From Halocatena pleomorpha (GTDB lineage Archaea > Halobacteriota > Halobacteria > Halobacteriales > Haloarculaceae): a stretch of DNA of 64,000 nt. Below the pieces are notes generated by a model. It searched no databases. It saw only the letters and a list, made by a program, of their open reading frames with translations, and was not told the DNA's origin. Made by a program: the position numbers and the translations under genes. Where the stretch lies: NCBI RefSeq assembly GCF_003862495.1, contig NZ_RRCH01000029.1, positions 62,001 through 126,000 of the forward strand, read 5' to 3'. Below, one piece after another: positions 45,443-54,450 of this stretch. Numbering within the stretch: the first letter of the stretch is position 1; each line of letters starts with the position of its first letter.

Positions 45443-46477
45443 ATGAGCTCGATAGACCGCGACCGAGTAACCGCGGCCCTCACCAAGCGTCGTGGTCTCG
45501 TGAACGACGCCCTGACTGAGACGCTCCCGATCGATCACCCTGAACAGCTGTATGCTGCCTCCCGCCACCTGCTGGACGCAGGCGGGAAGCGGCTCCGGCC
45601 GAGTGTGCTGTTGCTCGTCGCAGAGGCGCTCACCGACACCGCCCCGTTGAACGATGAGTACCGATCGTTCGGTCCACAGGACATCGATATCATGAGTGCG
45701 GCTGTGAGCGTTGAGATTATCCAGTCGTTCACGTTGATCCACGACGATATTATGGACGATGACGACCTTCGACGAGGAGTGCCGTCGGTCCACGAGGCGT
45801 ACGATCTCGACACCGCGATCCTTGCCGGCGACACCCTCTATTCGAAGGCCTTTGAGTGTATGCTCGACACCGGCGCGTCGGCCAGCCGAAGCGTCCGCGC
45901 ACTCGAAGAACTAGCGACGACCTGCACGGAGATCTGCGAGGGCCAAGCGCTCGATGTGGCCTTCGAACGAAACGACGGAGTCACGACCGCCGAGTATCTC
46001 GAAATGATCGAGTTGAAAACGGCCGTCCTGTACGCCGCGGCAGCGAGCATCCCAGCGATCTTGCTCGGCGCTGACGACAAAACCGTTGAAGCCCTACACC
46101 AGTACGGCATCGATGTTGGGATGGCCTTTCAGGTGCAGGACGATCTCCTTGATCTCACAGTGTCGAGTGAGCGACTCGGCAAGCAACGCGGAAGCGATCT
46201 CGTTGAGGGCAAACGAACGCTCATCACGCTCCACGCCAAAGAGCAAGGCATCGACGTTGATGGACTCGTTACCACAGATAGCGTAGATTCAGTGACCGAA
46301 CACGACATTGAGACCGCCGTGGATGTGCTTGAAGAGGCCGGCAGCATCGAGTACGCACGGAACACGGCGCGGGATCTGATCACGAACGGAAAGAACCGCC
46401 TCGATGTACTCCCCGACTGTGAGGCCCGGACCGTACTAGAGGACATCGCAGATTACCTCATCGAACGACGGTATTGA
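45443..46477 (+). CDS. idsA: Short-chain isoprenyl diphosphate synthase (geranylgeranyl type)
   Basis: The 344-residue protein has the first Asp-rich motif DDIMDDDDLRRG, the AGGKRLRP motif near residue 45 and the second Asp-rich region QVQDDLLDL. These enzymes condense IPP with allylic diphosphates; the aromatic residue five positions upstream of the first motif (Phe in SFTLIHDD) is consistent with C20 product control. GGPP provides the archaeol chains used by CarS. It is 26 bases after rnj, suggesting cotranscription. Confidence 0.93.
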   Translation: MSSIDRDRVTAALTKRRGLVNDALTETLPIDHPEQLYAASRHLLDAGGKRLRPSVLLLVAEALTDTAPLNDEYRSFGPQDIDIMSAAVSVEIIQSFTLIHDDIMDDDDLRRGVPSVHEAYDLDTAILAGDTLYSKAFECMLDTGASASRSVRALEELATTCTEICEGQALDVAFERNDGVTTAEYLEMIELKTAVLYAAAASIPAILLGADDKTVEALHQYGIDVGMAFQVQDDLLDLTVSSERLGKQRGSDLVEGKRTLITLHAKEQGIDVDGLVTTDSVDSVTEHDIETAVDVLEEAGSIEYARNTARDLITNGKNRLDVLPDCEARTVLEDIADYLIERRY

Positions 46478-46525
46478 CACGCCCGATCCACGCCGGTTTT
46501 GATCCCCCGTCGTTTCTCTACACGC

Positions 46526-48244
46526 ATGGACGACGATCTCAGAGAGCGCATCGAGCGCAAGGCGGAGGTGAGCGCGCTGTACAACGCGCTCAAGCACAAC
46601 AACGAAGCGCAGGTCGGAGCGATCATGGGTCCGCTCATGGGCGAGAATCCGGAATTTCGGGCGCACGGGGATCGGGTCCCTGAAATCATCGCACCGATCA
46701 TCGATCGGATCAACGCCTTGTCTCCGGCTGAGCGCCGCGAGCGGCTCGCAGAACTCGACCCGGACCGGCTCACAGAACTCACCGCCGAGACCGAGACTGA
46801 CGAGGACCACGATCCGCTGGGTGAACTTCCTAACGCCGACGCGTACGACGAGATCCGGATGCGACTGGCCCCGAATCCCAACGGACCGTGGCACCTCGGC
46901 AACGCTCGGATGCCGGCTGTCATTGGAACGTACAAAGACCGGTACGACGGCTGGATGCTGTGTCGATTCGACGACACCGATCCTGAAACCAAACGCCCGG
47001 ATCTCGACGCCTACGGCGACATCCTTGACGCCATAGAGTATCTTGGATTCGAACCGGACGCGGTGATCCGCGCCTCCGACCGGCTTGAAACGTATTATGA
47101 ATACGCACGCGAACTGATCGAACTAGGGGGGGCGTACACATGCACCTGTTCGGCGGAAACGTTCTCGGAGCTAAAAAACGCCGGAGAGCCGTGCCCACAC
47201 CGCGCAAAGGACATCGAGACCGTTATGGAGGAGTTCGAAGCGATGATCGCTGGCGAGTACGATCCCGGCGACATCGTACTGCGGGTCCGAACCGATATCG
47301 AGCACAAAAACCCCGCGCTCCGTGACTGGGCCGCCTTCCGGATGATCGATACGCCACATCCCCGCGAGGAGGCAGCCGGCTATCGGTGCTGGCCGATCTT
47401 GGATTTCCAGAGCGGGATCGACGACCAACTCATGGAGATTTCACACATCATCCGAGGGATCGACCTTCAAGACTCAGCGCGCAGACAGCGGTTCCTCTAT
47501 GAGTACTTCGACTGGGAGTATCCCGAAGTGGTCCACTGGGGGCACGTGCAGATCGACGCCTATGACGTGAAGATGAGCACCTCGACGATCAAAGGTCTCA
47601 TCGCGGAGGGGGAACTTGACGGCTGGGACGACCCACGCGCGCCGACGCTCGCAAGCCTTCGAAAGCGCGGAATACAAGGTGAGGCGATCGTTTCGGCGCT
47701 CGTCGAACTCGGAACCTCGACGAGCGACGTGGATCTTGCGTTGTCAGCGGTGTACGCTGCTAACCGCGAACTGATCGACGACGACACCGACCGCGCGTTT
47801 TTCGTTCGGGACGGCGTCGAAAAGCCCGTAGTGAACGGACCGGACGCCGGAACGCCGCCCGTTCATCCCGACTACGACGAGCGAGGTGACCGAACCATTC
47901 CCGTCGATGGTGCCGTCGTCGTCGAACCGGCAGACGTACCGCCCAACGGCGAACGCGTCTGGCTCAAAGGGTACGGCTGCGTCCGGCATACCCGCGACGC
48001 ATTCGAGTTCACCGGTGATGGGATCGACGCCGTCAGAGAGGAGGATGTTCCGGTCGTTCATTGGGTCCCTGCGGATGAGAACGTTCCGCTCACCCTACGG
48101 ACCATGGACGGACCGGTGACGGGACACGCAGAGCCCGGTCTCCGGGAGTACGCCCCCGATGACATCGTCCAGTTCGAACGCGTCGGGTTCGCTAGGATCG
48201 ATGCGATGAACGACGACGCCGTCGCCTACTTCGCTCACCCCTAA
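46526..48244 (+). CDS. gltX: Glutamate--tRNA ligase
   Basis: ATG 46526 gives 572 residues. The class I signature appears as APNPNGPWHLGNAR (HIGH-like) and DVKMSTSTIKG (KMSKS-like). A N-terminal helical region (about 1-100) precedes the catalytic domain, and the anticodon-binding C-terminus is beta-rich, as in archaeal GluRS of the GlnRS type. It probably charges both tRNA-Glu and tRNA-Gln (the latter later amidated). It is downstream of idsA. Confidence 0.93.
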   Translation: MDDDLRERIERKAEVSALYNALKHNNEAQVGAIMGPLMGENPEFRAHGDRVPEIIAPIIDRINALSPAERRERLAELDPDRLTELTAETETDEDHDPLGELPNADAYDEIRMRLAPNPNGPWHLGNARMPAVIGTYKDRYDGWMLCRFDDTDPETKRPDLDAYGDILDAIEYLGFEPDAVIRASDRLETYYEYARELIELGGAYTCTCSAETFSELKNAGEPCPHRAKDIETVMEEFEAMIAGEYDPGDIVLRVRTDIEHKNPALRDWAAFRMIDTPHPREEAAGYRCWPILDFQSGIDDQLMEISHIIRGIDLQDSARRQRFLYEYFDWEYPEVVHWGHVQIDAYDVKMSTSTIKGLIAEGELDGWDDPRAPTLASLRKRGIQGEAIVSALVELGTSTSDVDLALSAVYAANRELIDDDTDRAFFVRDGVEKPVVNGPDAGTPPVHPDYDERGDRTIPVDGAVVVEPADVPPNGERVWLKGYGCVRHTRDAFEFTGDGIDAVREEDVPVVHWVPADENVPLTLRTMDGPVTGHAEPGLREYAPDDIVQFERVGFARIDAMNDDAVAYFAHP

Positions 48245-48303
48245 CTCGGCCCGTCACACAATAATGACGCGACACAGGCGACTTGATAACAGCCGGGAAC
48301 ACG

Positions 48304-48309
48304 TTTAAG
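48304..48309 (+). promoter_or_regulatory. TATA box of the ferredoxin gene
   Basis: TTTAAG is centred 31 bases before the ATG at 48338, consistent with leaderless transcription. Confidence 0.5.
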
Positions 48310-48337
48310 TGTCTGCCAACGAACCATCTAGTTATCA

Positions 48338-48667
48338 ATGCCTATCGATCCACAGTTCGAAGAAAACAAAGAGCACGTCGGGGAGGAGAACGGCGTAGAC
48401 GTTTGGGGACCGACCGACCCGCCGGAGGAACTCGGTATCCACGGCACGCACGTCGCTGTCGACTACGACATCTGCGTCGGTGACGGCGCGTGTCTTGAGG
48501 ACTGCCCGGTAGACGTTTTCACGTGGGTCGATACGCCCGACCATCCTGAAAGCGAAATCAAAGCCGAACCGACACACGAAGCCCAGTGCATCGACTGTAT
48601 GCTCTGTGTTGATGTCTGCCCTGTCGACGCCATCGATGTCGATCCCGGCCGCGCTGGACGCATCTAA
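48338..48667 (+). CDS. Dicluster ferredoxin (bacterial-type, 7Fe-like)
   Basis: The 109-residue protein has two cluster motifs: ICVGDGACLEDCPVDVF (C-x5-C-x3-CP, like a [3Fe-4S] or variant [4Fe-4S] site) and CIDCMLCVDVCPVDAI (a standard CxxCxxCxxxCP [4Fe-4S] site). It has an N-terminal extension of about 40 residues like zinc-containing archaeal ferredoxins. It lies just before etfBA-etfCX and is a likely electron partner. Confidence 0.9.
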   Translation: MPIDPQFEENKEHVGEENGVDVWGPTDPPEELGIHGTHVAVDYDICVGDGACLEDCPVDVFTWVDTPDHPESEIKAEPTHEAQCIDCMLCVDVCPVDAIDVDPGRAGRI

Positions 48668-48805
48668 CCGCCTGAACGAGTCGCTCGTTGCCTTCTGGTC
48701 AACTTTTAGTAGTTACTAGTTCATTCCCATTAACCATATAAAATTTGATGTCTTGGTAAAAAGCTATTAACGTCCCGTGGTAGTCATAGCCAGACAGGGA
48801 AACTG

Positions 48806-49666
48806 ATGTCAATACACTCGATCGTTCTCACGAAAGGGGTACCGGATTTCCGCGAAGGGCAAGTCTCGTTCGACGAGGACGGGCATTTAGAGCGGGGAAA
48901 GACACCGACAGTGATGAACCCGAACGACGAGCACGCGCTCCGGGGAGCACTGCAGACGAAAGTGCGCCACAGCGGGCGGGTAAGCGTGATGAGCATGGGT
49001 CCGCCGGGGTACGGCGACGTGCTCCAAGAGGCGATGGAGTCGGTGTACGCCGACGATCTGTATTTGTTGTCGGATCGTGAGCTTGCGGCCTCGGACACGT
49101 GGGCGACGGCGATCACTCTCGCAACGGGGTTGGAGAAGCTCGGGGTTCCGGATCTCGTTTTTGCGGGCTTCAAGACCGCCGACGGAGAGACGGGTCACAC
49201 CGGCCCACAAACCTGTTGGGCGTTAGACCTCCCCATGATCACACACGTCGTTTCGATCGACGTAGACGAAGCGGAGCGAATAGTACGGGCACAGCGATTG
49301 GTTGAAGGCGATGTCGAGGAGATCGAGACCGTCGAGACCGAACTGCCCGCGTTCATCGTCGTCGATCCGGAGTTCGACACGAGCTACCGCACGGCCGGCG
49401 AGCGGTTAGTGTTGAAAGACTTGCGCGAGCGGACGACCGACCGTGCCGAAGAGCACGAGCAGCATCTGACGACGTGGGACCACGAGGATTTGAACCTCGA
49501 TCCGGACTACATCGGATTGGACGGGTCGCCAACGATCGTTTCCTCGGTCGATCCGATCCCGAAACCCCCTGCCGAACGCGACGCGACAGTGGTTGACCCG
49601 ACCGATGAGGACGGAATGAGCGAAGTGTTCGAGGAGATGCAGCCGTTGGCTGCAGGGGGTGATTAA
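48806..49666 (+). CDS. etfB: Electron transfer flavoprotein, beta subunit
   Basis: The 286-residue protein has the EtfB fold: MNPNDEHALRGALQ (the NPxDxxAL motif), then GLEKLGVPDLVFAGFKTADGETGHTGPQ (the ADG-x-T-x-Q-like nucleotide loop) and TTWDHEDLNLDPDYIGLDGSPT. EtfB holds the second flavin or AMP site and, in bifurcating types, binds NADH. It is followed by EtfA two bases later. Whether this Etf bifurcates cannot be decided from the motif alone. Confidence 0.9.
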   Translation: MSIHSIVLTKGVPDFREGQVSFDEDGHLERGKTPTVMNPNDEHALRGALQTKVRHSGRVSVMSMGPPGYGDVLQEAMESVYADDLYLLSDRELAASDTWATAITLATGLEKLGVPDLVFAGFKTADGETGHTGPQTCWALDLPMITHVVSIDVDEAERIVRAQRLVEGDVEEIETVETELPAFIVVDPEFDTSYRTAGERLVLKDLRERTTDRAEEHEQHLTTWDHEDLNLDPDYIGLDGSPTIVSSVDPIPKPPAERDATVVDPTDEDGMSEVFEEMQPLAAGGD

Positions 49667-49668
49667 TC

Positions 49669-51318
49669 GTGGCGGAACTTGACCCAAGTGAGTACACAAT
49701 CGCGGAACTCGGCCCGGAGATCAAAGAGATCGAGGACGTAGCCACGCTTGAGGAGGTTCTCGAAGCTGAACGGAACACTAAAGATCGAGAGGGAGCGAAA
49801 ACGCTCCTCGAAAGCCGGATCGAGAAGTTTAGCGAGGACGACGACGCCGATGTTGGGGATCTCGATCTCAGTGAGATGTCGGTCGCTGATCTCGGCAACG
49901 CTCTCCAAGACATCGACGAGATGGAGACGCTTGAATCGCTGCTCGAACGCGAAGCAGAGGAACAAAACCGCGACAGTGCGACGCGGCTCATCGAGAGCCG
50001 CATCGACTCGGTGGCCGGCAGCGGTGAGTCGGACATTGAACAAACTCAGCAATCACCCGAAGAGAAACACCCAGAACTCGATCATCCGACAGCGGACAAA
50101 GGTCACGTTCGTGCGCTTGAGAACGGCACGTACCGCGACATGTGGGTGTACTGTGAGACCCAATCGGGCGCACTGCTCGATGTTTCCAAAGAGATGCTCG
50201 GCAAGGCTCGTCGGCTGATGGACGAGTACAACGAGAACTACGACGCGAACGAGCGCGTCGTCGCAGTGGTGATCGGAAATGACGTTGCTGGACTCGCAGA
50301 GGAAACCATCGGCTATGGGGCAGACGTTGCCGTCTACTACGAGGACGACCGGCTCGACCGGTTCCGGCATACGCCGTACACTGAGATCTTCGCTGACATG
50401 GCTCGTTCTGGGGGAGACTGGCGTGACTACGATGAGCCGCGCTACACGCTGTTTCCGGCGACGAACAACGGACGGGATCTCTCGGCACAAGTCCAGGCCG
50501 AACTCGACAGCGGGCTGGCAAGCGACTGTTCGGGGCTGTACATCGAGGAAAGCGTCATCAGCAATCCCGTCAAAACCGGCCGACCGGGCGAGAACAAGAC
50601 GTTCGAACGCGTCTTACACATGAAGCGCCCGGATTTCAGCGGCTTCGAATACTCAACTATCCTCTGTCTTGACAATCCTGCGCGGGAGTTCCATCCCCAA
50701 GGAGCGTCAGTGATACCGGGCAGTTTCGAACTGCCCGCGTTCGACGGCGACCGGGAGGGCCAACTCGTCGAACACGAACTGGCGCTGGATCCTGAGTGGC
50801 TTCAAGTTGAGGTAATCGCTTACGACCGACTCGACACCGGGGTGGATCTGTCGGACCACGACGTGGTTGTCGCGCTGGGTCGAGGGATCGGTGACGATCC
50901 GACGCACGGGATGGAACTCGGTGTTGAACTGGCAGACACGTTCGAAGACGCTGGCGTTGGAGTCTCACGAGGGATCGTTACGGGATCGTACGATTTCGCG
51001 GGACACATCGAGGGGTACACCCACGAAGAGCGCCAGATTGGCGAGACTGGTCAGGTCGTTGCGCCGAAGCTGTACATCGCTGCGGGTATCAGCGGTGCCA
51101 TTCAGCACAAGGTCGGCATGGACGAATCGGAAACGATCATCGCGGTCAACACCGATCCTGACGCACGGATCCGCGATTTCAGCGATTATTTCATCGAGGG
51201 CGATCTGTTCGAGGTGCTACCTCAACTGACGGCGGCGCTGAAAGCCGGAGAACTGGATCTGAAAGCGGTTGCTGACGGTGGCGTCGGAGCGGACGATGGA
51301 GGTGATACTGATGAGTGA
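49669..51318 (+). CDS. etfA: Electron transfer flavoprotein, alpha subunit with duplicated N-terminal domain
   Basis: GTG start, 549 residues, about 200 longer than standard EtfA. The extension (1-115) is a tandem repeat: residues 7-54 and 68-115 share x-x-(Y/M)-(T/S)-(I/V)-A-(E/D)-LG...(T)LE-x-(V/L)LE...(A)-x-x-L-(L/I)ESRI. The ETF core starts near 140. The FAD site is PKLYIAAGISGAIQHKVGM and AVNTDPDARIRDFSDYFIEGDL, with VVALGRGIGDD before it. The repeat may form a dimerisation or docking module. The end overlaps EtfCX by 8 bases. Confidence 0.92.
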   Translation: MAELDPSEYTIAELGPEIKEIEDVATLEEVLEAERNTKDREGAKTLLESRIEKFSEDDDADVGDLDLSEMSVADLGNALQDIDEMETLESLLEREAEEQNRDSATRLIESRIDSVAGSGESDIEQTQQSPEEKHPELDHPTADKGHVRALENGTYRDMWVYCETQSGALLDVSKEMLGKARRLMDEYNENYDANERVVAVVIGNDVAGLAEETIGYGADVAVYYEDDRLDRFRHTPYTEIFADMARSGGDWRDYDEPRYTLFPATNNGRDLSAQVQAELDSGLASDCSGLYIEESVISNPVKTGRPGENKTFERVLHMKRPDFSGFEYSTILCLDNPAREFHPQGASVIPGSFELPAFDGDREGQLVEHELALDPEWLQVEVIAYDRLDTGVDLSDHDVVVALGRGIGDDPTHGMELGVELADTFEDAGVGVSRGIVTGSYDFAGHIEGYTHEERQIGETGQVVAPKLYIAAGISGAIQHKVGMDESETIIAVNTDPDARIRDFSDYFIEGDLFEVLPQLTAALKAGELDLKAVADGGVGADDGGDTDE

Positions 51319-52978
51319 AACATACGAACACTACGAAGCCGTCGTCGTCGGGGCCGGTCCCGGCGGTGCGGCCACAGCAGCGAAACTGGCGGATGAAGGC
51401 ATCGAGACGCTCGTGTTAGAACGCGGCGTCGACGCGGGCGCAAAGAACGTTTCCGGCGGACTACTCTACGCCGAGCAGTCGGCACCCTACACGATCGACG
51501 ACCTGTTTCCGGACATCCGTGCGGCGGCAACCGAACGGCCGATCACGGAGTATTACATGCAGAACGTCGCCGGAGAGAAGGTCAAGGAGTACGATCTCAC
51601 ATCACTTCACGAGCACGACACGGCGTGGTCCGACGCAGTGCTCAGACGACGGATGGATTCATGGCTCGCAGAGCGAGTTCACGAACGCACCCGTGAAACG
51701 GGTGGCGGACTGCTAACGGGGATTCACGCGAACGGACTGCTCCGAGAAAACGGGGAGATCGTTGGCGTCACCTGTGACGAGATCGATCCTATTCGGGCAG
51801 ATCTCATTGTGGCTGCCGATGGAGTGAACAGCGAACTCGCACGCGACGCTGGCTTGATGGATTGGGACGAACCAGAAGAGTGGTTCCAAGGCGTCAAGGC
51901 GACCGTCGATATGCCGGCTGTCGATGATCGATTCGGAATCGAACCGGACGAGGGCGTCGCGCACCTGTTTTCCGGCGATCTATTCGAAGGCGTCCGTGGC
52001 GGGGGCTTTCTGTACACCAACACAGATTCGCTGTCGATTGGCGCGGTGTTCCACCTCGACAGCCTCGTCGAAGAACGCGCCGAGCCACACGAACTGTTGA
52101 ACGCGCTGCTCACCCATCCCTTGTTGGCCCGATGGCTTGGCGAGGAGTACACCGAGGTCGAATACGCCGCGAAGCTCGTGCCCGATTCGAAAAAGGTGGC
52201 TCACACGTCGCCGCACAAGGACCGCCTTGTGCTTGTGGGTGACGCAGCCGGACAGATGCAGGCCCAAGGGCCGATCATCAAGGGCATGAACCACGCAGTG
52301 AGTGCCGGTGCGCTGGCCGCCGAAGCGTTCGCGACAGCCAAGCGACGGAATAATCCTGAATCGGCGGGCAAGCGATACGAGCGGAAACTCAAAGAGAGTG
52401 GCGTGATGAAGAAACTCAGACCGAAGCGCTACGAGCGGCTACGGCCGATCGGTGAACGCGAGAAAACGACTGATGTGGTCGATCGGTTGCTCACATCGCC
52501 AATCGGTCGCGTCGGACTCAAAGCGATGGACTCTATCGGGTTGGTAGAGCGGCTGTACAGTTCACCGTTCATGTCGATGTCGATCCCGGACACACGAACG
52601 CCTTACGTCACGCTGCCAACGGTTATCGCGGAGGAACTCGGCGCGCCAGTTCGTGACCGATCCACTGTCGAGCCACCGAGCCTTGAAGAACGGATCGGTG
52701 AGTTGACGTACGACACGGATATCGGTAATCCGCACATCCGACTGCGCGATAGCTCGGTAGAAGCGAGCGGAACGGCCGTTTCTGCGTGTCCCGTCAGTGC
52801 GACAGATTTCGGTGGCGGCTGTTACCGGGAGGAGACGATCACGACTAACGGTGATACGAAACACGTCGTGAGTCTTGACACCCAGCCGTGTATCGAGTGT
52901 GGGACGTGTGCTGTCGTTGCCGACACCGATTGGGAACATCCGGGCGGTGGCAAGGGCGTCGAATTCACTCGCGGCTAA
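51311..52978 (+). CDS. Fused FixC-FixX (ETF:quinone oxidoreductase-like) flavoprotein
   Basis: ATG 51311 gives 555 residues. Residues 1-430 are the FixC flavoprotein with FAD dinucleotide motif VVVGAGPGGAATAAKLA, the geranylgeranyl-reductase/FixC-type GDAAGQMQAQGPIIKGMNHAV and a hydrophobic quinone-side region. The C-terminus (about 480-548) is a FixX-like ferredoxin with ACPVSAT and QPCIECGTCAVV (four Cys for one cluster). In other organisms FixC and FixX are separate, so this is a fusion. It passes electrons from Etf to the quinone pool. Confidence 0.9.
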   Translation: MSETYEHYEAVVVGAGPGGAATAAKLADEGIETLVLERGVDAGAKNVSGGLLYAEQSAPYTIDDLFPDIRAAATERPITEYYMQNVAGEKVKEYDLTSLHEHDTAWSDAVLRRRMDSWLAERVHERTRETGGGLLTGIHANGLLRENGEIVGVTCDEIDPIRADLIVAADGVNSELARDAGLMDWDEPEEWFQGVKATVDMPAVDDRFGIEPDEGVAHLFSGDLFEGVRGGGFLYTNTDSLSIGAVFHLDSLVEERAEPHELLNALLTHPLLARWLGEEYTEVEYAAKLVPDSKKVAHTSPHKDRLVLVGDAAGQMQAQGPIIKGMNHAVSAGALAAEAFATAKRRNNPESAGKRYERKLKESGVMKKLRPKRYERLRPIGEREKTTDVVDRLLTSPIGRVGLKAMDSIGLVERLYSSPFMSMSIPDTRTPYVTLPTVIAEELGAPVRDRSTVEPPSLEERIGELTYDTDIGNPHIRLRDSSVEASGTAVSACPVSATDFGGGCYREETITTNGDTKHVVSLDTQPCIECGTCAVVADTDWEHPGGGKGVEFTRG

Positions 52979-52988
52979 TCCACAGAGC

Positions 52989-53381
52989 ATGAACACCGAA
53001 CGCCACGAGCGGATCGCTACGCTGACCGAACAGGCCCGTCAGGATCGAGCGGCGTTCGAACCACCGGCGGACCCGCCCGATGAGGAGCGCGCCGTCGGAC
53101 TGCTCCGGAACGGCGTTGGACCTGCTGTTAGCGTGTATATCGAAGCACACGCCACCGACGAACCAGCACGGTTCGATCCCGGCGAACTGTCGCGGCTCGA
53201 ACGCGCGATGAACGACTGGCTCACCCTGTACGCTCGGTGCTATGACGTGTCAATCGACGCTGAATTCACCGTTCGTGAAGCCGCTGAACTGCTGCTCGAA
53301 ACGCACGATATCAAGGATACGGCACAGCTGTTGACTCAAGTACCACCGCGTGCTAGAAACAACACCGGTACAAATGGTTAA
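52989..53381 (+). CDS. Small protein linked to the Etf cluster
   Basis: ATG 52989 gives 130 residues, starting 10 bases after EtfCX. It is helix-rich and acidic, with an LERAMNDWLTLYARCYD helix and a C-terminal ELLLETHDIKDTAQLL segment. No domain recognised. It may be an assembly or regulatory partner of the Etf complex, suggested only by position. Confidence 0.6.
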   Translation: MNTERHERIATLTEQARQDRAAFEPPADPPDEERAVGLLRNGVGPAVSVYIEAHATDEPARFDPGELSRLERAMNDWLTLYARCYDVSIDAEFTVREAAELLLETHDIKDTAQLLTQVPPRARNNTGTNG

Positions 53382-53406
53382 GTAGTGAGGTGTGATATTA
53401 TTACAC

Positions 53407-54138
53407 ATGCAGTTCTCCGATGAGCTCGAATTCACCCACCGAGACCGGAAGGATGTGTACGAACATGTCGAGCGATACGGGACTGTCGAGTACGAAGCGG
53501 CACGAACAGCACTCAACATGGAACCGTCGGCATTCGGCCATCACGTAGCGATTCTAAAGCGCGATGGGATTATCAGAGAGGACGACAATCATCTTTCGAT
53601 CGCGTTCGAGAGCGGGACCGAACAGCGGTTTTCGGAGGATGATGTCGAAATCGTGATCCGTCAAGCTCACGAGAGCGATCTCAGCGGACTCGTTGGGGCG
53701 ATCCGGACGGCCATCGACGACGAGACGTACATCGTTGCCGAAAACATCGCGGACATCGTTGATCACGAGAACGTCTTGCTCCGGCACAATGATCTTCGAT
53801 CCCGCGTGTTTTTCGTTGCGACGGTCAACGAGGACGTGGTTGGATGGGTACATCTCAACGCGCCCGAAATCGAAAAACTGAGCCACACAGCGGAACTCAC
53901 TGTCGGCGTCCTCCCCGCGTATCGCGGGTACGGGATCGGGAGTCGTCTGCTCCAACGCGGACTGGAATGGGCCTCTGAACAGGGGTATGAAAAGGTGTAC
54001 AACAGCGTTCCCTCTACTAACGAAGAGGCGATCGAATTCCTCGACAGCCATGGCTGGGAAACCGAAGCGGTTCGGGAAGATCATTACCTGATCAATGGTG
54101 AATACATCGATGAGGTAATGATGGCTGTCTCACTTTAG
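53407..54138 (+). CDS. Winged-helix and GNAT acetyltransferase fusion
   Basis: ATG 53407 gives 243 residues. Residues 1-70 form a winged helix-turn-helix (DVYEHVERYGTVEYEAARTAL...FGHHVAILKRDGII). Residues about 80-240 form a GNAT domain with VLPAYRGYGIGSRLLQRGL (acetyl-CoA loop) and SVPSTNEEAIEFLDSHGW. The fusion could couple acetylation and DNA binding. Its stop overlaps the minus-strand mini-gene by 4 bases. Confidence 0.85.
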   Translation: MQFSDELEFTHRDRKDVYEHVERYGTVEYEAARTALNMEPSAFGHHVAILKRDGIIREDDNHLSIAFESGTEQRFSEDDVEIVIRQAHESDLSGLVGAIRTAIDDETYIVAENIADIVDHENVLLRHNDLRSRVFFVATVNEDVVGWVHLNAPEIEKLSHTAELTVGVLPAYRGYGIGSRLLQRGLEWASEQGYEKVYNSVPSTNEEAIEFLDSHGWETEAVREDHYLINGEYIDEVMMAVSL

Positions 54139-54296
54139 GGCCACTGCTCTTCGGTCCCATCGAGCGGCTCAGCCACAACACCGTCCTGCTGGGCTAACGC
54201 CCGCGCGTGGGCTGGACAGACGGCTCTGGTGTCTGCCCACGGTATGTAGAGCCTGACCGCTGTGCTGTTCTCACACTCCGAAACGTCACAGGACAT
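54135..54296 (-). CDS. 53-residue zinc-site mini-protein
   Basis: ATG 54296 to TAA 54135, 53 codons. Cys3, Cys8 and later Cys27-x-x-His30 (MSCDVSEC... VCPAHARAL) suggest one metal site, typical of small haloarchaeal zinc-finger proteins. The C-terminal LDGTEEQWP is acidic. It is short and convergent with the GNAT gene, overlapping by 4 bases, but the reading frame and codon use are convincing. Confidence 0.65.
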   Translation of the reverse strand: MSCDVSECENSTAVRLYIPWADTRAVCPAHARALAQQDGVVAEPLDGTEEQWP

Positions 54297-54450
54297 ACCC
54301 TCCGTAGCACACCGATCCTAACAGTCGTTCCGCCCGTACTACCAGTCGATCCGTGCCGTAGATCATCACACCTGATCAATATGAATTGTATTAATATATT
54401 AACCAATAATGTTTTATTTCACTACATTATTCATCAATACGGAGTCAATC

